64,000 nucleotides of DNA from the NCBI RefSeq assembly GCF_023156195.1, contig NZ_JAKUKA010000001.1, positions 4,898,001 to 4,962,000 on the forward strand, read 5' to 3'. The notes below the pieces were generated by a model. That model saw nothing but the letters and a program-made list of their open reading frames with translations, did not search any database and was not told where the DNA came from. The position numbers were made by a program, and so were the translations under genes. This document shows positions 50,813 through 61,731 of the stretch, one piece after another (the first letter of the stretch is position 1; every line of letters starts with the position of its first letter). The stretch comes from Chitinophaga sedimenti (lineage in GTDB: Bacteria > Bacteroidota > Bacteroidia > Chitinophagales > Chitinophagaceae).

Positions 50813-50845
50813 AAAAAGGGTGCGTAAATGATACGCACCCTTTTT
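50813..50845 (-). terminator. Terminator of the susCD pair
   Basis: A perfect 13-bp stem AAAAAGGGTGCGT / ACGCACCCTTTTT with a T-run on the minus strand, 7 bases after the susD stop. Confidence 0.88.
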
Positions 50846-50851
50846 CTACGA

Positions 50852-52617
50852 TTAGTTGATATATCCGGGGTTTTGTTTTAGTAAAGTGTCTCTCCGCATT
50901 TCATCTGATTGAAGCGGCAGCAGATAATGTTTATCAAGGAAAGTGCGCATCTGCACGTCGTTGGCGATCACGGTGTAGGTGAAGGTTTGTGTTACGTGAT
51001 CGGCGCCCAGCTTTGCATATACGTCAATTGCTTTGGCAGGACCGGTAAACCACGTGGTAGCCATGAGCCAGCGGCGGGCATCGAAGTAACGATGCTCCTC
51101 GAATGCCAGCTCGTAGCGGCGTTCATAACGATACATATCAATCAAAGCCTGGCCGGTAACAGTGGCAAGGAGTGCAGGCATGCCGGCGCGGGTGCGCACT
51201 TTATTGATGTAGGTACGCGCCTCATCTTCCTGGCCCAATGCGATGCAGGCCTCCGCATAGTTCAACACCGTTTCTGCATAACGGAAAAACTGCCAGGGCT
51301 TATCTCCTTTAAAGAACTGCGCATCGAGCGTAATGTCCATAAACTTACGCAGGTAATAACCGGTGTACGTACCGTTCCAGTTTTCCAGCGGACTTTGACG
51401 GGTGTCTAATCCATTACGAACTTCCACGGCGCCACGGGCAGCATTCCATACTTCATAACGCCCGGTTTGTATTTTGCCAACTGGATCAAGATCGATGCCG
51501 TCTGATGCCCGTTTTTTCCAGGGAGCTCCGTCGTACAAGATGGTTGCATAAAAGCGCGGATCGCGGTTTTCGTAAGGTTTAGCGGCATGTGTTGGATTAC
51601 TGCGATCGAACGGGGTGCCGTCTGCCATCTGGTATCCTTCCACAAAGTTTTCGATGGGTACATTGCCGCCCCAGTTGTGATAACCGTTGGGACCATTGAA
51701 TTTGTCGTGGTCGGTGCCCAGCAGTTCTTTATGGAAATACTTCACGAAAATCGCTTCTATATTATCCTTATCCATAAAGATGCGCGTGTAGTTCTCCACG
51801 GGATTCGCCGTAGGTTTATACAGATCGAATTTATTCGCATCGATGATTGCTTTCGCAGCATCACGGGCTGCCGTCCAACGGGCAACGCGGTCGCCGCCAA
51901 CATAACCGAATGAAGGGTTGGTTGTACCTGGGCGATTAAACAAATCACTCGCCGCATACAACAGCATGCGCGACTTCAATGCCATGGCAGCGTACTTCGT
52001 TGCGCGTCCTTTATTGGCGCCGGTTTGCGTTTCGGGTAAAAGATTCGCGGCGCTGTCGCAGTCGGTAACAATTTGTTTGATGCAATCTTCAAAACTGGCC
52101 CGCGGCAACAACATATCTTTATCTTTCAACCCGAATGATTTAGTAATCAGCGGCACACCGCCCCAATATTTCACCAGGATGTGATAGAAGTAAGCGCGCA
52201 TAAAAATACCTCGCCACGCAGGCGTGTCCGCTGTGCTTCATCTTTAAAAGGTACTTCTGCAATTTTTTCCATGAAGAGATTGGTATTGCGAATACCGGTG
52301 TAATGCTTGCTCCATTCACCAAACAGGTTGAACGCTCCGATATCATCCGGCGACATGGCCCCACCAACACTTTGCGTGGTGCCGTAGTTGTGAATGAAAC
52401 GACTTTCGTCAGACATGGAGCTGAGCATCACCTCGTTATATCCATGCCGCATCTGGTTGTACAAATCGTTTACAAAAGCCTGCACCAGCGCAGGATCACG
52501 CCATACATCCAGGTCGCTGTATGCGTTCAGCGGTTTCTTTTCCAGGAAATCTTTGTTGCAGGCGAATACACCCATCAACAATAAAACCGGTAAAAGTCTT
52601 TTTATATTGGTAATCAT
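50852..52617 (-). CDS. susD: SusD/RagB-family nutrient-binding lipoprotein (one frameshift)
   Basis: About 588 residues. A surface lipoprotein that captures nutrients and hands them to the SusC channel. The lipobox is VFACNKDFLEKKPLNAYS. The SusD helices follow: FFMRAYFYHILVKYWGGVPL, YLPRASF-like LLPRASFEDCIKQIVTDCD, and RNFETAEVLN-like FRYAETVLNYAEACIALGQ; the end ETLLKQNPGYIN is normal. The frame breaks at the A-run 52202-52206 (five, six needed; RGEVFFMRAYF). It starts 11 bases after susC on the same strand. Ligand is unknown; no glycosidase lies next to it. Confidence 0.93.
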
Positions 52618-52628
52618 GTTGCGCAGTT

Positions 52629-55600
52629 TTAGAGGGTTAGGTTAATGCCAATGTTGTAAATCTTGGTTTGTGGATAGTATTGGCCGCTGCCCGACGGTAA
52701 TTCCGGGTCAAAGATTTTTACTCTGTCCGCGGTAAGCAGGTTCTGGCCACTTACGTAAATACGGAGATCGTCCAGCCCGGCGCGTTTCCGCCATTTTTCG
52801 GGAAGTGTGTAACCCAGCTCCAGCGTTTTCAATCGGAAGTAATCGGTATCCCAATACCAGAAGGTATTTGCGCGGCTTACCCAATATTCGCGGTCGCGGT
52901 CGTATGGACGTGGCCACGAACCATTGATGTTGTCTTTGGTCCAGCGGTCTTTTACAAATTCCATTGGGAAGTTGCCTATCAGGCCGGATTCTGTGCGCAG
53001 GTATTGTTTTGCGCCGGCGGCACCCTGCCACAACATGGTAAAGTCAAATCCTTTGAAACTGGCCGCCATCGTAAGACCAAAAATCCAGGTGGGTGTTGCC
53101 GTCTGGTTGTCGCGTACGCGGTCGAGGTCGTTGATGATGGAGTCTTTGTTCACATCTTTAAATATCACGTCTCCGGGGCGGGCATCGGCCAGATGTGGAT
53201 AATCATCGATCGCTTTCTGGTCTTTGAAGATGCCGATGGCCTGGTAGTAAAGCGGTGCGCCAATCTGTCTGCCGGTAGACTTTTGCCAGGCGGGCACATT
53301 CGGTTCTTCGTCCCAGAACAGGATTTTGTTGTTACCATGGTACACGTTACCAAGAATTTCATAGGTGAATTTTCCTACGGTACGTTTATGTCCCAGCTGG
53401 AAGTCGAATCCTTTATTTTCTACACTGCCGATATTTTCGTCCGGCAGCACAAGACCGGTGTAAGCGGGAATAGAAGCTCTTCTTTTCGCCAGGATGTTCG
53501 AGCGTTTTTCGTAGAAGATATCACCTTCGAAAGTGATCAGGCCTTTCAGGAATTTGGCTTCAAGCCCCAGGTCGTATTTGTTGGCTACTTCCCAGGTAAT
53601 ATCCGGGTTGGGTGTGCGGGTTTGGTAGATGGCTTTATTCAGCTCATCGCCGAAAATAACGCCGGTGCCGCTCAATCCATATGTGGTGAGGTACTGGAAG
53701 TTATCGATCTGGTCGTTACCCAGTTGTCCCCACGAGAAACGCAGCTTCATATAATCGGACACATTAGGGCCAATGTTGTTTTTCCAGAAGCCTTCGTTAC
53801 TGAGCACCCAGCCTGCCGATACGCCGGGGAAAAAGCCGAAACGCTTGTCGCTCGGGAAGTTCTGGGAGCCGTCGTAGCGCCAGTTAAAGTCGAACAGGTA
53901 TTTTTCGCTGAAGTTGTAAGATACGCGGCCGAAGTAGTTGAGGCGTGCGTATTCATACCCCCGCCGCCATTATTCTTTTCGCGATCGGCGCCGGCAAAAA
54001 TCTGGTCTACCTGGTCCGAAATAAAGTATTTGCGGATGGCGTACAGGTCATCACCTTTGTTCTCGCTTTTTCTACGGCAACAAATGTGCTTAAGTAATGT
54101 TTGCCGAATGTTTTCGAGTAATTGATCTTACCGTTTATGGTGATCGTTTGTCCCTGGTTATACCATTCCTCCAGCTCCGGTGCACTGACGCCTCGCTGCG
54201 AACCGTTCAGAATAGGCTGATTGTTCGCATCGTAGCCAGCGAACGAATACAATGTCCAGGGTTTGGTGAATTTCTTATTGAAATTGAAGTTGTTGTCCAG
54301 CGCAAAGTTGCCGTCGATGAACAGGCCTTCTACTCCGGGAACGTAGAACAGCAGGCCCAGGTTGTTATTCAGGACGTAATTGCGATCACGCTGGTAGCCA
54401 ATTTGGTTCGTGCTGGTTACAACCGGGTTGTCGCCATATTCGATATCCGGGCCAGGCAATCCATTGGGCCAGATAGCGGCCTCTGTGGGGCGCCCCCTCA
54501 ACAATGCGCGGAAAATGGAGCCGGCGCTGCGGGGCGGAAAATTGCGGTCTTCCAGGCGGCCGGAGAGGTCTAGCCGCAATGTCAGGTAGCGATTAATGTT
54601 CGCATCTATATTAGCACGGATGTTGTGCTGCTTGTACTTGGTGGCGCTCGTTTTGTAGATGCCATCCTGGTACAGTGTTCCCATCGAGACGAAATATAGT
54701 ATCTTCTCATTACCCCCGCGAATCGAAAGGTCGTGGCGGTTTTGCAAAGACAGGGGTTTGATGACCGCATCCAGCCAATCCGTGTTAGGATATCCCCATG
54801 GATCGGAGCCGTTGCGGTATTTTTCAATTTCTTCGGGCGTGTTGGTAATGGGCGAGCCACCCGCTTCGTTGATCTCGTTTTGCACCTGCGCATATGTAGC
54901 TGCATCGGCCATTTCGGGTAGACGGGTAAGCGTGGTAAAGCCCTGGTTAAAGCTGTAGCTCAACATGGGTTTACTGGTTTTACCTCTTTTTGTAGTAATG
55001 AGGATAACGCCATTAGCCGCGCGTGAGCCGTAGATAGCGGCAGAGGCATCTTTCAATACCGAAATGTTCTCAATATCATTTGGGTTGATGCGCTGCAGGC
55101 CGTCGCGGGGAATACCATCGATCACCGTGAGCGGATTGGCGTTGCCGAGCGTGGAGCGACCGCGGATGAGCAGGGTAGAACCATCGTAACCCGGTTCACC
55201 GCTGGAGTTGATAGCTACCAGACCGGCCACACGTCCAACGAGCGCATTAGAAACGTTGACGGTTGGGGCCTGTTTAATTTCGGAGCCTTTTACCGTAGCT
55301 ACCGCGCCTGTTTTGGTGACCTTCTTTTGTGTTCCGTAGGCTACTACTACGTATTCGTCCAGCTGTTTTTCGCTTTCCTTGAGTAAAATGCTAAACGAGT
55401 TCTGCCCTTTAATGGGAATTTCCTGCGACTCGTAGCCGATGAACTGCACAACGAGCGTGGCGTCCGGATTAACGGCATTCAGGGTAAAATTCCCTTTGTC
55501 GTCTGTGGTGGCGCCTTTTGTGGTGCCTAATGATGACGGTAACACCTGGTAGCGAGGAGTTTTTGGCGTCGCGGACCTTTCCTTTAACGGAAATGTCGCG

Positions 55601-55705
55601 GGAGGCATTAACTGTTCCCTGGGAGCGGACTTGGGGCGGCGCCAGGGTCACAAATGCAGCGGCCAGCAGCAGCGTGGCGCTGAAAAGGCGTGGAATTGCA
55701 ATCAT
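52629..55705 (-). CDS. susC: SusC/RagA-family TonB-linked outer-membrane transporter (three frameshifts)
   Basis: About 1025 residues. Signal peptide, then a carboxypeptidase-D-like regulatory domain (SVKGKVRDAKNSSLPGVTVI; GATTDDKGNFTLNA), the SusC plug (YVVVAYGTQKKVTKTGAVAT; LLIRGRSTLGNANPLTVIDG; VLKDASAAIYGSRAANGVIL) and the barrel ending PQTKIYNIGINLTL. Breaks near 55527 (VTVII / GTTKG), near 54046 (KARTKGDDLYAIRKYF) and near 53957 (G-run, GGGGYEYARLNYFGR). With susD directly behind, it forms a standard Bacteroidota uptake pair for a glycan or other large nutrient. No regulator or TonB-linked sigma gene is adjacent. Confidence 0.94.
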
Positions 55706-56102
55706 GATCAGGGTTTTGGGTGATAAATTGATATACCTTCTTAGTTTCGATTTAGTCGATTAAAAACGAGTGAATAGAAAACGGGTCACGGGTACTAGTG
55801 CACGTGGATCAGATATGGTTACCAGTTTAGGTTTTATGTGTGCGTTTAGAATGGCGTCTTAAGATTAAACGAGCTTCCGGGTCACATTGACGATCTAGAT
55901 TTTTTGGCGTAATTTGATAATAAATGGAAACAGTTTAACGTCGTCGGAGTTTACGTGGAATCATATGCATGTTAAAGGCGTTTTAGTAGTGATAAGCGTC
56001 GATATGTAAACAAAGTAGATAAATTAACGTTAAACGTTTTCTAAATATAAGTGTCGATTAGACACATCCGTTTAAAAATCTCAAAACAAACCCTGCATCA
56101 CC
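55706..56102. other. Divergent promoter region of susC
   Basis: 397 bases between susC (-) and a lipoprotein gene (+). It is AT-rich with a 10-bp palindrome TTAACGTTAA at 56024-56033 and several TTAAACG-like words. No gene seen and no clear TAnnTTTG box that I trust. Confidence 0.4.
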
Positions 56103-56757
56103 ATGAGGACCAGGACCATGTTGACCGCCATCTGTGGCCTTACACTCGCTGTATTTGCGTGTAAAAAAGAAACAAGCCAGGAAGGAACGCCTAAGGAAAC
56201 CCTTTGCGGTTATGCCCCGTATTACAAAGGCTCTGCTTTTACTATACACAAACCTCAATTAATGGCGATGTTACCGACTACACCTTAACCACCACCGGTG
56301 ATTCTATGATCGATGGTAAAAAATACCGGTGCTCGAAACCGATCTCGACGGAAGCGTGTCGTTCCAGCGCTGTGATAATGGAGTGTATACGCAGGTGGCT
56401 ACTGACGTGTCTTTGCAGGGATATGAAGCGGACCTCATCATCAGTACTTACTTAAAGGATAATGTGCGCGCGGGTTCTTCCTGGGAAGATACATTGTCGG
56501 TAGATACGCCACTGGGTTACGCGAAACTCACCTTAACCTACACGGTTACCGAAAAGAACATATCTAAAACCGTACTGGTAGAAACGTTTAAAAATGTAAT
56601 CGCAGTGCGCATGGACGCAAAGGCTACCATCATGGGTTTCCCGGTTGACCTTGGTACGCTGGCAACGAATTACTATGCAGAAGGCGTTGGCCTCATTCAG
56701 GTAGATACCGATAGCGACACTACCCGCATCTTTAACTACGATATTAAAAAACCTTAA
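56103..56757 (+). CDS. Lipoprotein of unknown function (two frameshifts)
   Basis: About 217 residues. Signal peptide with a lipobox (LTLAVFACKKETSQEG). The rest is strand-rich: INGDVTDYTLTTTGDSMIDG, then KKYRVLETDLDGSVSFQRCD, then YVKDNVRAG-like YLKDNVRAGSSWEDTLSVDT and YYAEGVGLIQVDTDSDTTRI. The last part resembles small Bacteroidota lipoproteins that end with an ...YYAEGVGL-x-x motif, of unknown role. Breaks near 56255-56260 and near 56325-56335. It overlaps the dacB end by four bases (convergent). Confidence 0.7.
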
Positions 56758-58084
56758 TACGTAGCGCGTACGTTCATCAGGAACTTTTCCGTTTCGCGGC
56801 GCACATTGGTGGAAGTGGTGTGATGATTGTTTACAAGAATACTGAAGATCAATGTTTTTCCTTTTTCTGTAAGCAGGTAGCCGCTTAGCGCCACTACGCC
56901 ATTTAAGGTGCCCGTTTTCGCGAATACCGTTCCCGGATGTTCCCGGAAATATGCGCGCAGTGTACCTTTGCCGCCGGTTGCAAAAAGTGGGAACAGCTTT
57001 TCGCGGGAATAGGTTTTGTACATCTTCTCCAACACACTTACAAAATCGCGCGGCGTAAATAAATCAAATCGCGAAAGACCGGAACCATCGACCCATTGCG
57101 GCGTGTCGGGCAAATCTTTCAGCGAAGTGTTCAACATCATGTTGATCGTTTTATGCGTGCTGATGGTATCCCAGTGCTTCGCCGCCACCATCATCAATAT
57201 TTGTTCGGCAAAGAAGTTGTCGCTACGGTGCATCATGGGTTGCAGCAGTGTATCCGCTGGCAAACTATACATAGTGCGGATGCTGGCGTTTGCTGGGAAC
57301 GAGACCCCTGTCCACACCGGCTTCCCAAGCGTGTCCTGCAGACGTGCCGCAATATCTTTCAACTGCCCTGTAATATAGGGAACCTCTCCCTCCAGTTTTG
57401 CGGTATCGCCCGGCCGGTAACGCAAGTAAAAGAAATTGCGCCGTTCGTCGCGGCCGGCTACTGGCGAGCCTGCGCTGGCATCCGGTTGTAATTGAAAATA
57501 ATCGGGGTGATGATAAAACGAAGGCGCCACGCTGTAACCGCGTTTATCATAATTGATCCAGGCAACGTTTCCGTAAAGTGGAAATTCATTTCGCTCCGGC
57601 TGATAGTAGTCCGCATAGTCACCCCAGCCCCAGCCCGGGCCATAACGCTCGTTATCATTTACAGCAGGCAACAGGTAAATTCGTTTAGTTGTTTTAGTTA
57701 GATGATCAAACACTGGCTGGTAGGTGAAATCCGGGTATAGGAAGGATGGATCGCCCATGCCTTTAATAAAAATGGCGGTGTCGTTTTCGGCGTAGCGCAT
57801 TGCGGGCAGCGAATCGCCCAGGTGTTGCAGCGCCGTAAATAAAGTGATGATTTTAGTGTTGGATGCGGGTACAAAGAATTTGTCTGATTGATATTGGTAT
57901 AAGAATTTGCCGGTTGACGGATCGTATAGCGCAATGCCAGCATGGGCGTTTTTAAGGGCGGGAGACTGAAGAACGTCATTTGCCCAACCTGCTATTTTTT
58001 TCGTTTGTGCGTTGATGTTGGTTAGACAGAGGTGAGCAAAACAGCAGGAAGCAAGTAGCGGAAACTCATAAACAATTTCATCAT
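56754..58084 (-). CDS. dacB: D-alanyl-D-alanine carboxypeptidase/endopeptidase, peptidase S13 (one frameshift)
   Basis: About 443 residues. A periplasmic penicillin-binding protein (PBP4 type) that trims or cuts peptidoglycan peptides. Catalytic motifs: S-x-x-K in VPASNTKIITLFTALQHLGD, S-x-N in MMHRSDNFFAEQIL, and K-T-G in VFAKTGTLNGVVALSGYL. The signal peptide starts at ATG 58084 (MKLFMSFRYLLPAVLL) and is broken near 58040, where one base change joins it to INAQTKKIAGWANDVL. The start codon lies 58 bases past the repaired end of the upstream oxidoreductase gene. Confidence 0.9.
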
Positions 58085-58096
58085 CAGAATAAAGAA

Positions 58097-58121
58097 CCCC
58101 GTGCAGGCTGGCTGCACAGGG
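58097..58121 (-). terminator. Possible attenuating hairpin after the oxidoreductase gene
   Basis: Stem CCC-GTGCAG / CTGCAC-GGG with one C-A mismatch (58097-58106 with 58112-58121). No T-run follows on the minus strand, so termination is uncertain; it lies between the Gfo/Idh gene and dacB. Confidence 0.45.
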
Positions 58122-58141
58122 TGATATAAAGGTGTGAATAA

Positions 58142-59474
58142 CTAGCTGAAATACTTAGTGGAACCGGGTTTCGCGTAAGCGTAAAACCATCGGCGTCCGG
58201 AACGATCGGGGGCGCCGCATCGAACGAGTAAGTAGCAGGCTGCAGGTTAATGTTGCTCGCCAGCGCTTTATCATACGGAATGGTTTGACCACTGTAAGTT
58301 GCCATGCGGCCAATGATCGCGGTGAGCGTGGTTTCTGCGGCGCGTTTCGTGTCTTCGAACTTGTATTCGCCTTTCGCAATCGCGTCAAACAGTTCGTCGT
58401 GCTCAGTTTGGTAAGGTTGGTTTTCCTTGTTCTTTTTATCAAACTGGAAAACAACTTTTCCTTTATGGTCAAGGATCTGCGCACGGTCGCCAATTACCCG
58501 GCCTTTCGTACCAACGATCTCTTCGTCAACACGGCTTGTAGAGTCTTTCCAGTGGCGGCATTGGCTGTTCATTACTACGCCGTCCGCATAACGGTATTCT
58601 ACATAGTGATGGTCGAAAATTTCGCCATATTCTTTACCGTTGCGCCAGGAGCGGCCACCCATACCCACTGCGGATACCGGCACTGCGCCTTTGAACCAGT
58701 TGCCCACGTCAATATTGTGGATGTGTTGTTCTACGATATGATCGCCGCAAAGCCAGTTGAAATAGTACCAGTTACGCATCTGGTACTCCATTTCAGAGTA
58801 TTCAGGTTTACGTGGTTTCACCCACAGCGCGCCCTGGTTCCACCAAACCTGTACAGAAAGGATATCGCCGATAGCGCCGTCCTGCACACGTTTGTACAGC
58901 TCGCGGTAGGAGTTTTGATAGCGGCGTTGCAGGCCGACTACCACGTTTAGTTTTTTAGATTTCGCGATTTCGGCGGCAGCCAGCACGCGTTGGATACCTG
59001 CTGGGTCGGTCGCCACGGGTTCCATGAAGATGTGTTTGCCCTGTTTAACCGCTTCTTCGAAGTGCAGCGGACGGAAGCCCGGAGGCGTGGTGAGGATCAC
59101 CACATCGGCCAAAGCGATCGCTTTTTGTAACCATCGAAGCCTACGAATTTGTTAGACTCAGGTACGGCTACGCGGCTTGCGGCCTCCCCGAGGTCTTCTT
59201 TAATATTGGTATAAGCACCGTCCAGGCGATCGCGGAAAGCATCGGCCATAGCAACGAGCTGAACGTTTTGTTTAGTGCGCAGGGCTTGTACGGCGGCACC
59301 GGAACCCCGGCCACCACAGCCTATGAGAGCTATTTTGATAACGCCGGCCGAACCGGAAAAATAGTTCGCCTGCGATAGGAGCGGGGCGGCCAGCATACCT
59401 CCGGCGAGAAGGGAGCCTTGTTTCATAAAGTCTCTGCGGCCTTCGTGGAATTTTAGATCTTTTTCGTTTTGCAT
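58142..59474 (-). CDS. Tat-exported Gfo/Idh/MocA-family oxidoreductase (two frameshifts)
   Basis: About 444 residues. The twin-arginine signal is GRRDFMKQGSLLAGGMLAAP. The Rossmann domain reads VIKIALIGCGGRGSGAAVQA, followed by HIFMEPVATDPAGIQRVL (the EP motif, with M in place of K) and the C-terminal domain (NWYYFNWLCGDHIVEQHIHN; GTKGRVIGDRAQI). Breaks: T-run 59122-59126 (five, six needed; GYKKAIALADVVIL) and near 58180 (repair gives DGFYAYAKPGSTKYFS and the stop at 58142). Gfo/Idh enzymes oxidise or reduce sugars with NAD(P); several periplasmic Bacteroidota members make 3-keto sugars. Substrate unknown. Confidence 0.9.
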
Positions 59475-59595
59475 TGATGTTTATTTTGTGGACCTGCGGG
59501 AACAAGCCCGTGGTGTTTAAAAAGATAAGCGTTGGGAATAAGACGTGTTAGCAACCAGTAAAAGTTACAAAATCGATTACACTTTTTTCAAAATT

Positions 59596-60561
59596 CTATC
59601 TTGAGCCCTTGTACTGCTCCACAATTTCTTCGAAAAACTGCTCGGCCTCTTCTTTTGTGGGTTGTTTTACCGGGCGAACCAGGCGGAAACCAATAAACGG
59701 CGAATCGGCATTCCACCAGTAGCTGCGTGGAATTTGCGGGTCGCGGCGGTTCCATTCCATATCTGATTTAAGACGGGCCGCCGGGCGCAGGTTTACAGCA
59801 GGATCGCCAAAGTGACCGCCTTTAATGGTGCGCGGATTCTTAGCTGTGGGCTTGTTCCAGGGATCCGTGGCACTTATTTTAGAAAGATATTGCGGATCGT
59901 ATTGGTCCATCGTCCACTCGGCTACATTGCCCGGGATGTCGTAAAGGCCCCAGGCGTTGGGTTTCAGCTGTCCAACTTTATGATATTTGATATCGCTGTT
60001 GCCGGAAGACCAGGCGTACTGCGCCAGTTGAGCAGTATCTTTTCCAAATGGATAAGCGGTGGTGGAGCCGGCACGGGCTGCATATTCCCATTCAGCCTCG
60101 GTGGGCAGGCGGTAAAACACGCCGGTTTTTTTATAGAGCCACTGGCAGTACATCAGTGCACCGTATTGGCTCATACTGTTGGCGGGGAAGCCGCCGGATT
60201 TGCCCATACCCAGGGTCAGATCGATGTAGGGAGGGCTTGGGCGTGTCATGCCGTCAGGCAGTTCTTTTTCTTTATCAGGATCGGCGTAGAAGTCATAGGC
60301 GTCGAAAGTTACCTCGGTGGCGCCCATCCAAAAGGCATCTATCTTTACCTTTTTCTGTGGCCCCTCGTCTGCGCCGCGGCCTTTTTCTGAGGCGGGGCTG
60401 CCGATCATAAACTCGCCGGCCGGGATAGGTACCATTTTAAAGGTGATATCGGAGCCCGGAATTTTCTGGTCGTAAGCCGTAAAGTCCGGTTTGTTTTGAG
60501 CAAAGGCTGCGCTGCCAAGTAGTGCGGGCAGCAGGAGAGCCATGGTTTTTTTCGTCATCAA
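59596..60561 (-). CDS. SUMF1/FGE-sulfatase-domain secreted protein without the catalytic cysteines
   Basis: A 321-residue exported protein with a signal peptide (KKTMALLLPALLGSAAFAQ). The formylglycine-generating-enzyme fold is clear: VPIPAGEFMIGSPASEKGRG, GATEVTFDAYDFY, YRLPTEAEWEYAARAGST, AWGLYDIPGNVAEWTMDQYD and RTIKGGHFGDPAVNLRPA. The paired catalytic cysteines of real FGE are not seen in the C-terminal part, so it is unlikely to activate sulfatases, and no sulfatase lies nearby. Such proteins often bind or modify other partners. It lies 121 bases upstream of the Gfo/Idh gene on the same strand. Intact. Confidence 0.87.
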   Translation of the reverse strand: MMTKKTMALLLPALLGSAAFAQNKPDFTAYDQKIPGSDITFKMVPIPAGEFMIGSPASEKGRGADEGPQKKVKIDAFWMGATEVTFDAYDFYADPDKEKELPDGMTRPSPPYIDLTLGMGKSGGFPANSMSQYGALMYCQWLYKKTGVFYRLPTEAEWEYAARAGSTTAYPFGKDTAQLAQYAWSSGNSDIKYHKVGQLKPNAWGLYDIPGNVAEWTMDQYDPQYLSKISATDPWNKPTAKNPRTIKGGHFGDPAVNLRPAARLKSDMEWNRRDPQIPRSYWWNADSPFIGFRLVRPVKQPTKEEAEQFFEEIVEQYKGSR

Positions 60562-60753
60562 TAGAATTTATAAAAGAAAGAACAAGATCGGGGCTTGAAT
60601 TTATCAAATTGTTCCGGCGAATGCAATCAGTTTTTGATGAGCATTAACCAATCATGTAAAAACTTGCATTTTTTTTAGGATTACCGGCAATTAGCTGAAA
60701 AAAGCTATTAAATTTAATGGCATATCACGAACCCTTATCTAACTATTATTAAT

Positions 60754-61680
60754 ATGGAAAGAAGAAAGTTCCTTCAGCATGGTACGCTGGCGGGTATTGG
60801 CTCCCTCACGTTTGGTGCCGCCGCCGCAAGTGTGTTACCGGCTGAGTCCACGTTACAAGACAAAGGAAAACCGTTTAACCTTGATTACGCCCCGCACGCA
60901 GGCATGTTTAAAAACAGTGCCGGCGAAAGCTTCCTGGACCAGATCAAATTCATGTACGACCGGGGCTTCCGTAGCCTGGAAGACAATGGGATGATGGGCC
61001 GCAGCAAAGAAGAGCAGGAAAAGGTTGCGCAGCTGATGAGCAAGCTGGGCATGAAGATGGGTGTATTTGTTATAGACGCCGGCGACAACTGGAAAGTGTC
61101 CCTGGCTACTGGAAAACAGGAATTTAAAGATCGTTTTGTAGATGTGTGCACCAGAGCCGTGGAAGTGGCTAAGCGTGTAAACGCCAAATGGATGACGGTG
61201 GTGCCCGGCTATTTCGAGCGTAACCTGCCCATAGGCGTACAAACCGGTAACGTAATCGACGCGTTGCGCCTTGGTTCAGACATCCTGGCGAAACACGATC
61301 TTACAATGGTACTGGAGCCGCTGAGCGATAATCCGGATCTTTTCCTGCGTACAGCCGATCAAACGTATATGATTTGCCGCGCGGTTAACAGCCCGGCCTG
61401 TAAGATCCTGTACGACATTTATCACATGCAGCGTAACACCGGGCAGCTGATTCCCAACATCGACTGGTGCTGGAGCGAAATTGCCTATATCCAGATCGGG
61501 GACAACCCTGGCCGTAAGGAACCTACGTCCGGCGAAATCAATTATAAAAATATCTTCAAACACCTGCATAAAAAAGGATATAAAGGCATCCCGGGTATGG
61601 AGCATGGTAATGCACAACCCGGAAAAGATGGCGAAACCGCCCTCATTAAAGCCTACCGCGAAAGCGACAGTTTCCTGTAA
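60754..61680 (+). CDS. Tat-exported TIM-barrel sugar isomerase/epimerase (hydroxypyruvate isomerase-like)
   Basis: A 308-residue protein with a twin-arginine signal (MERRKFLQHGTLAGIGSLTF). The AP-endonuclease-2-like barrel has the metal ligands expected for this family: Glu188 (VLEPLSDN), Asp221 (YDIYHMQ), Gln247 (YIQIGDNPGR) and Glu283 (GMEHG). EPTSGEIN is typical of hydroxypyruvate isomerase-like proteins. It is divergent from the SUMF1-like gene and near the Tat-exported Gfo/Idh enzyme, so both may act on one sugar in the periplasm (inference). A strong terminator follows. Intact. Confidence 0.9.
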   Translation: MERRKFLQHGTLAGIGSLTFGAAAASVLPAESTLQDKGKPFNLDYAPHAGMFKNSAGESFLDQIKFMYDRGFRSLEDNGMMGRSKEEQEKVAQLMSKLGMKMGVFVIDAGDNWKVSLATGKQEFKDRFVDVCTRAVEVAKRVNAKWMTVVPGYFERNLPIGVQTGNVIDALRLGSDILAKHDLTMVLEPLSDNPDLFLRTADQTYMICRAVNSPACKILYDIYHMQRNTGQLIPNIDWCWSEIAYIQIGDNPGRKEPTSGEINYKNIFKHLHKKGYKGIPGMEHGNAQPGKDGETALIKAYRESDSFL

Positions 61681-61687
61681 ATATACC

Positions 61688-61719
61688 AGGGCCGCGGTTT
61701 TGCGGCCCTTTATTTTTTT
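61688..61719 (+). terminator. Terminator of the isomerase gene
   Basis: Stem AGGGCCGC / GCGGCCCT with a GGTTTT-type loop and a T-rich tail. Confidence 0.85.
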
Positions 61720-61731
61720 AAGTTGAACCCC

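Noticed and set aside
50852..55705. A complete polysaccharide utilisation locus
   Set aside because: Only the susCD pair is present. No glycoside hydrolase, lyase or hybrid regulator is adjacent, so the substrate cannot be inferred.
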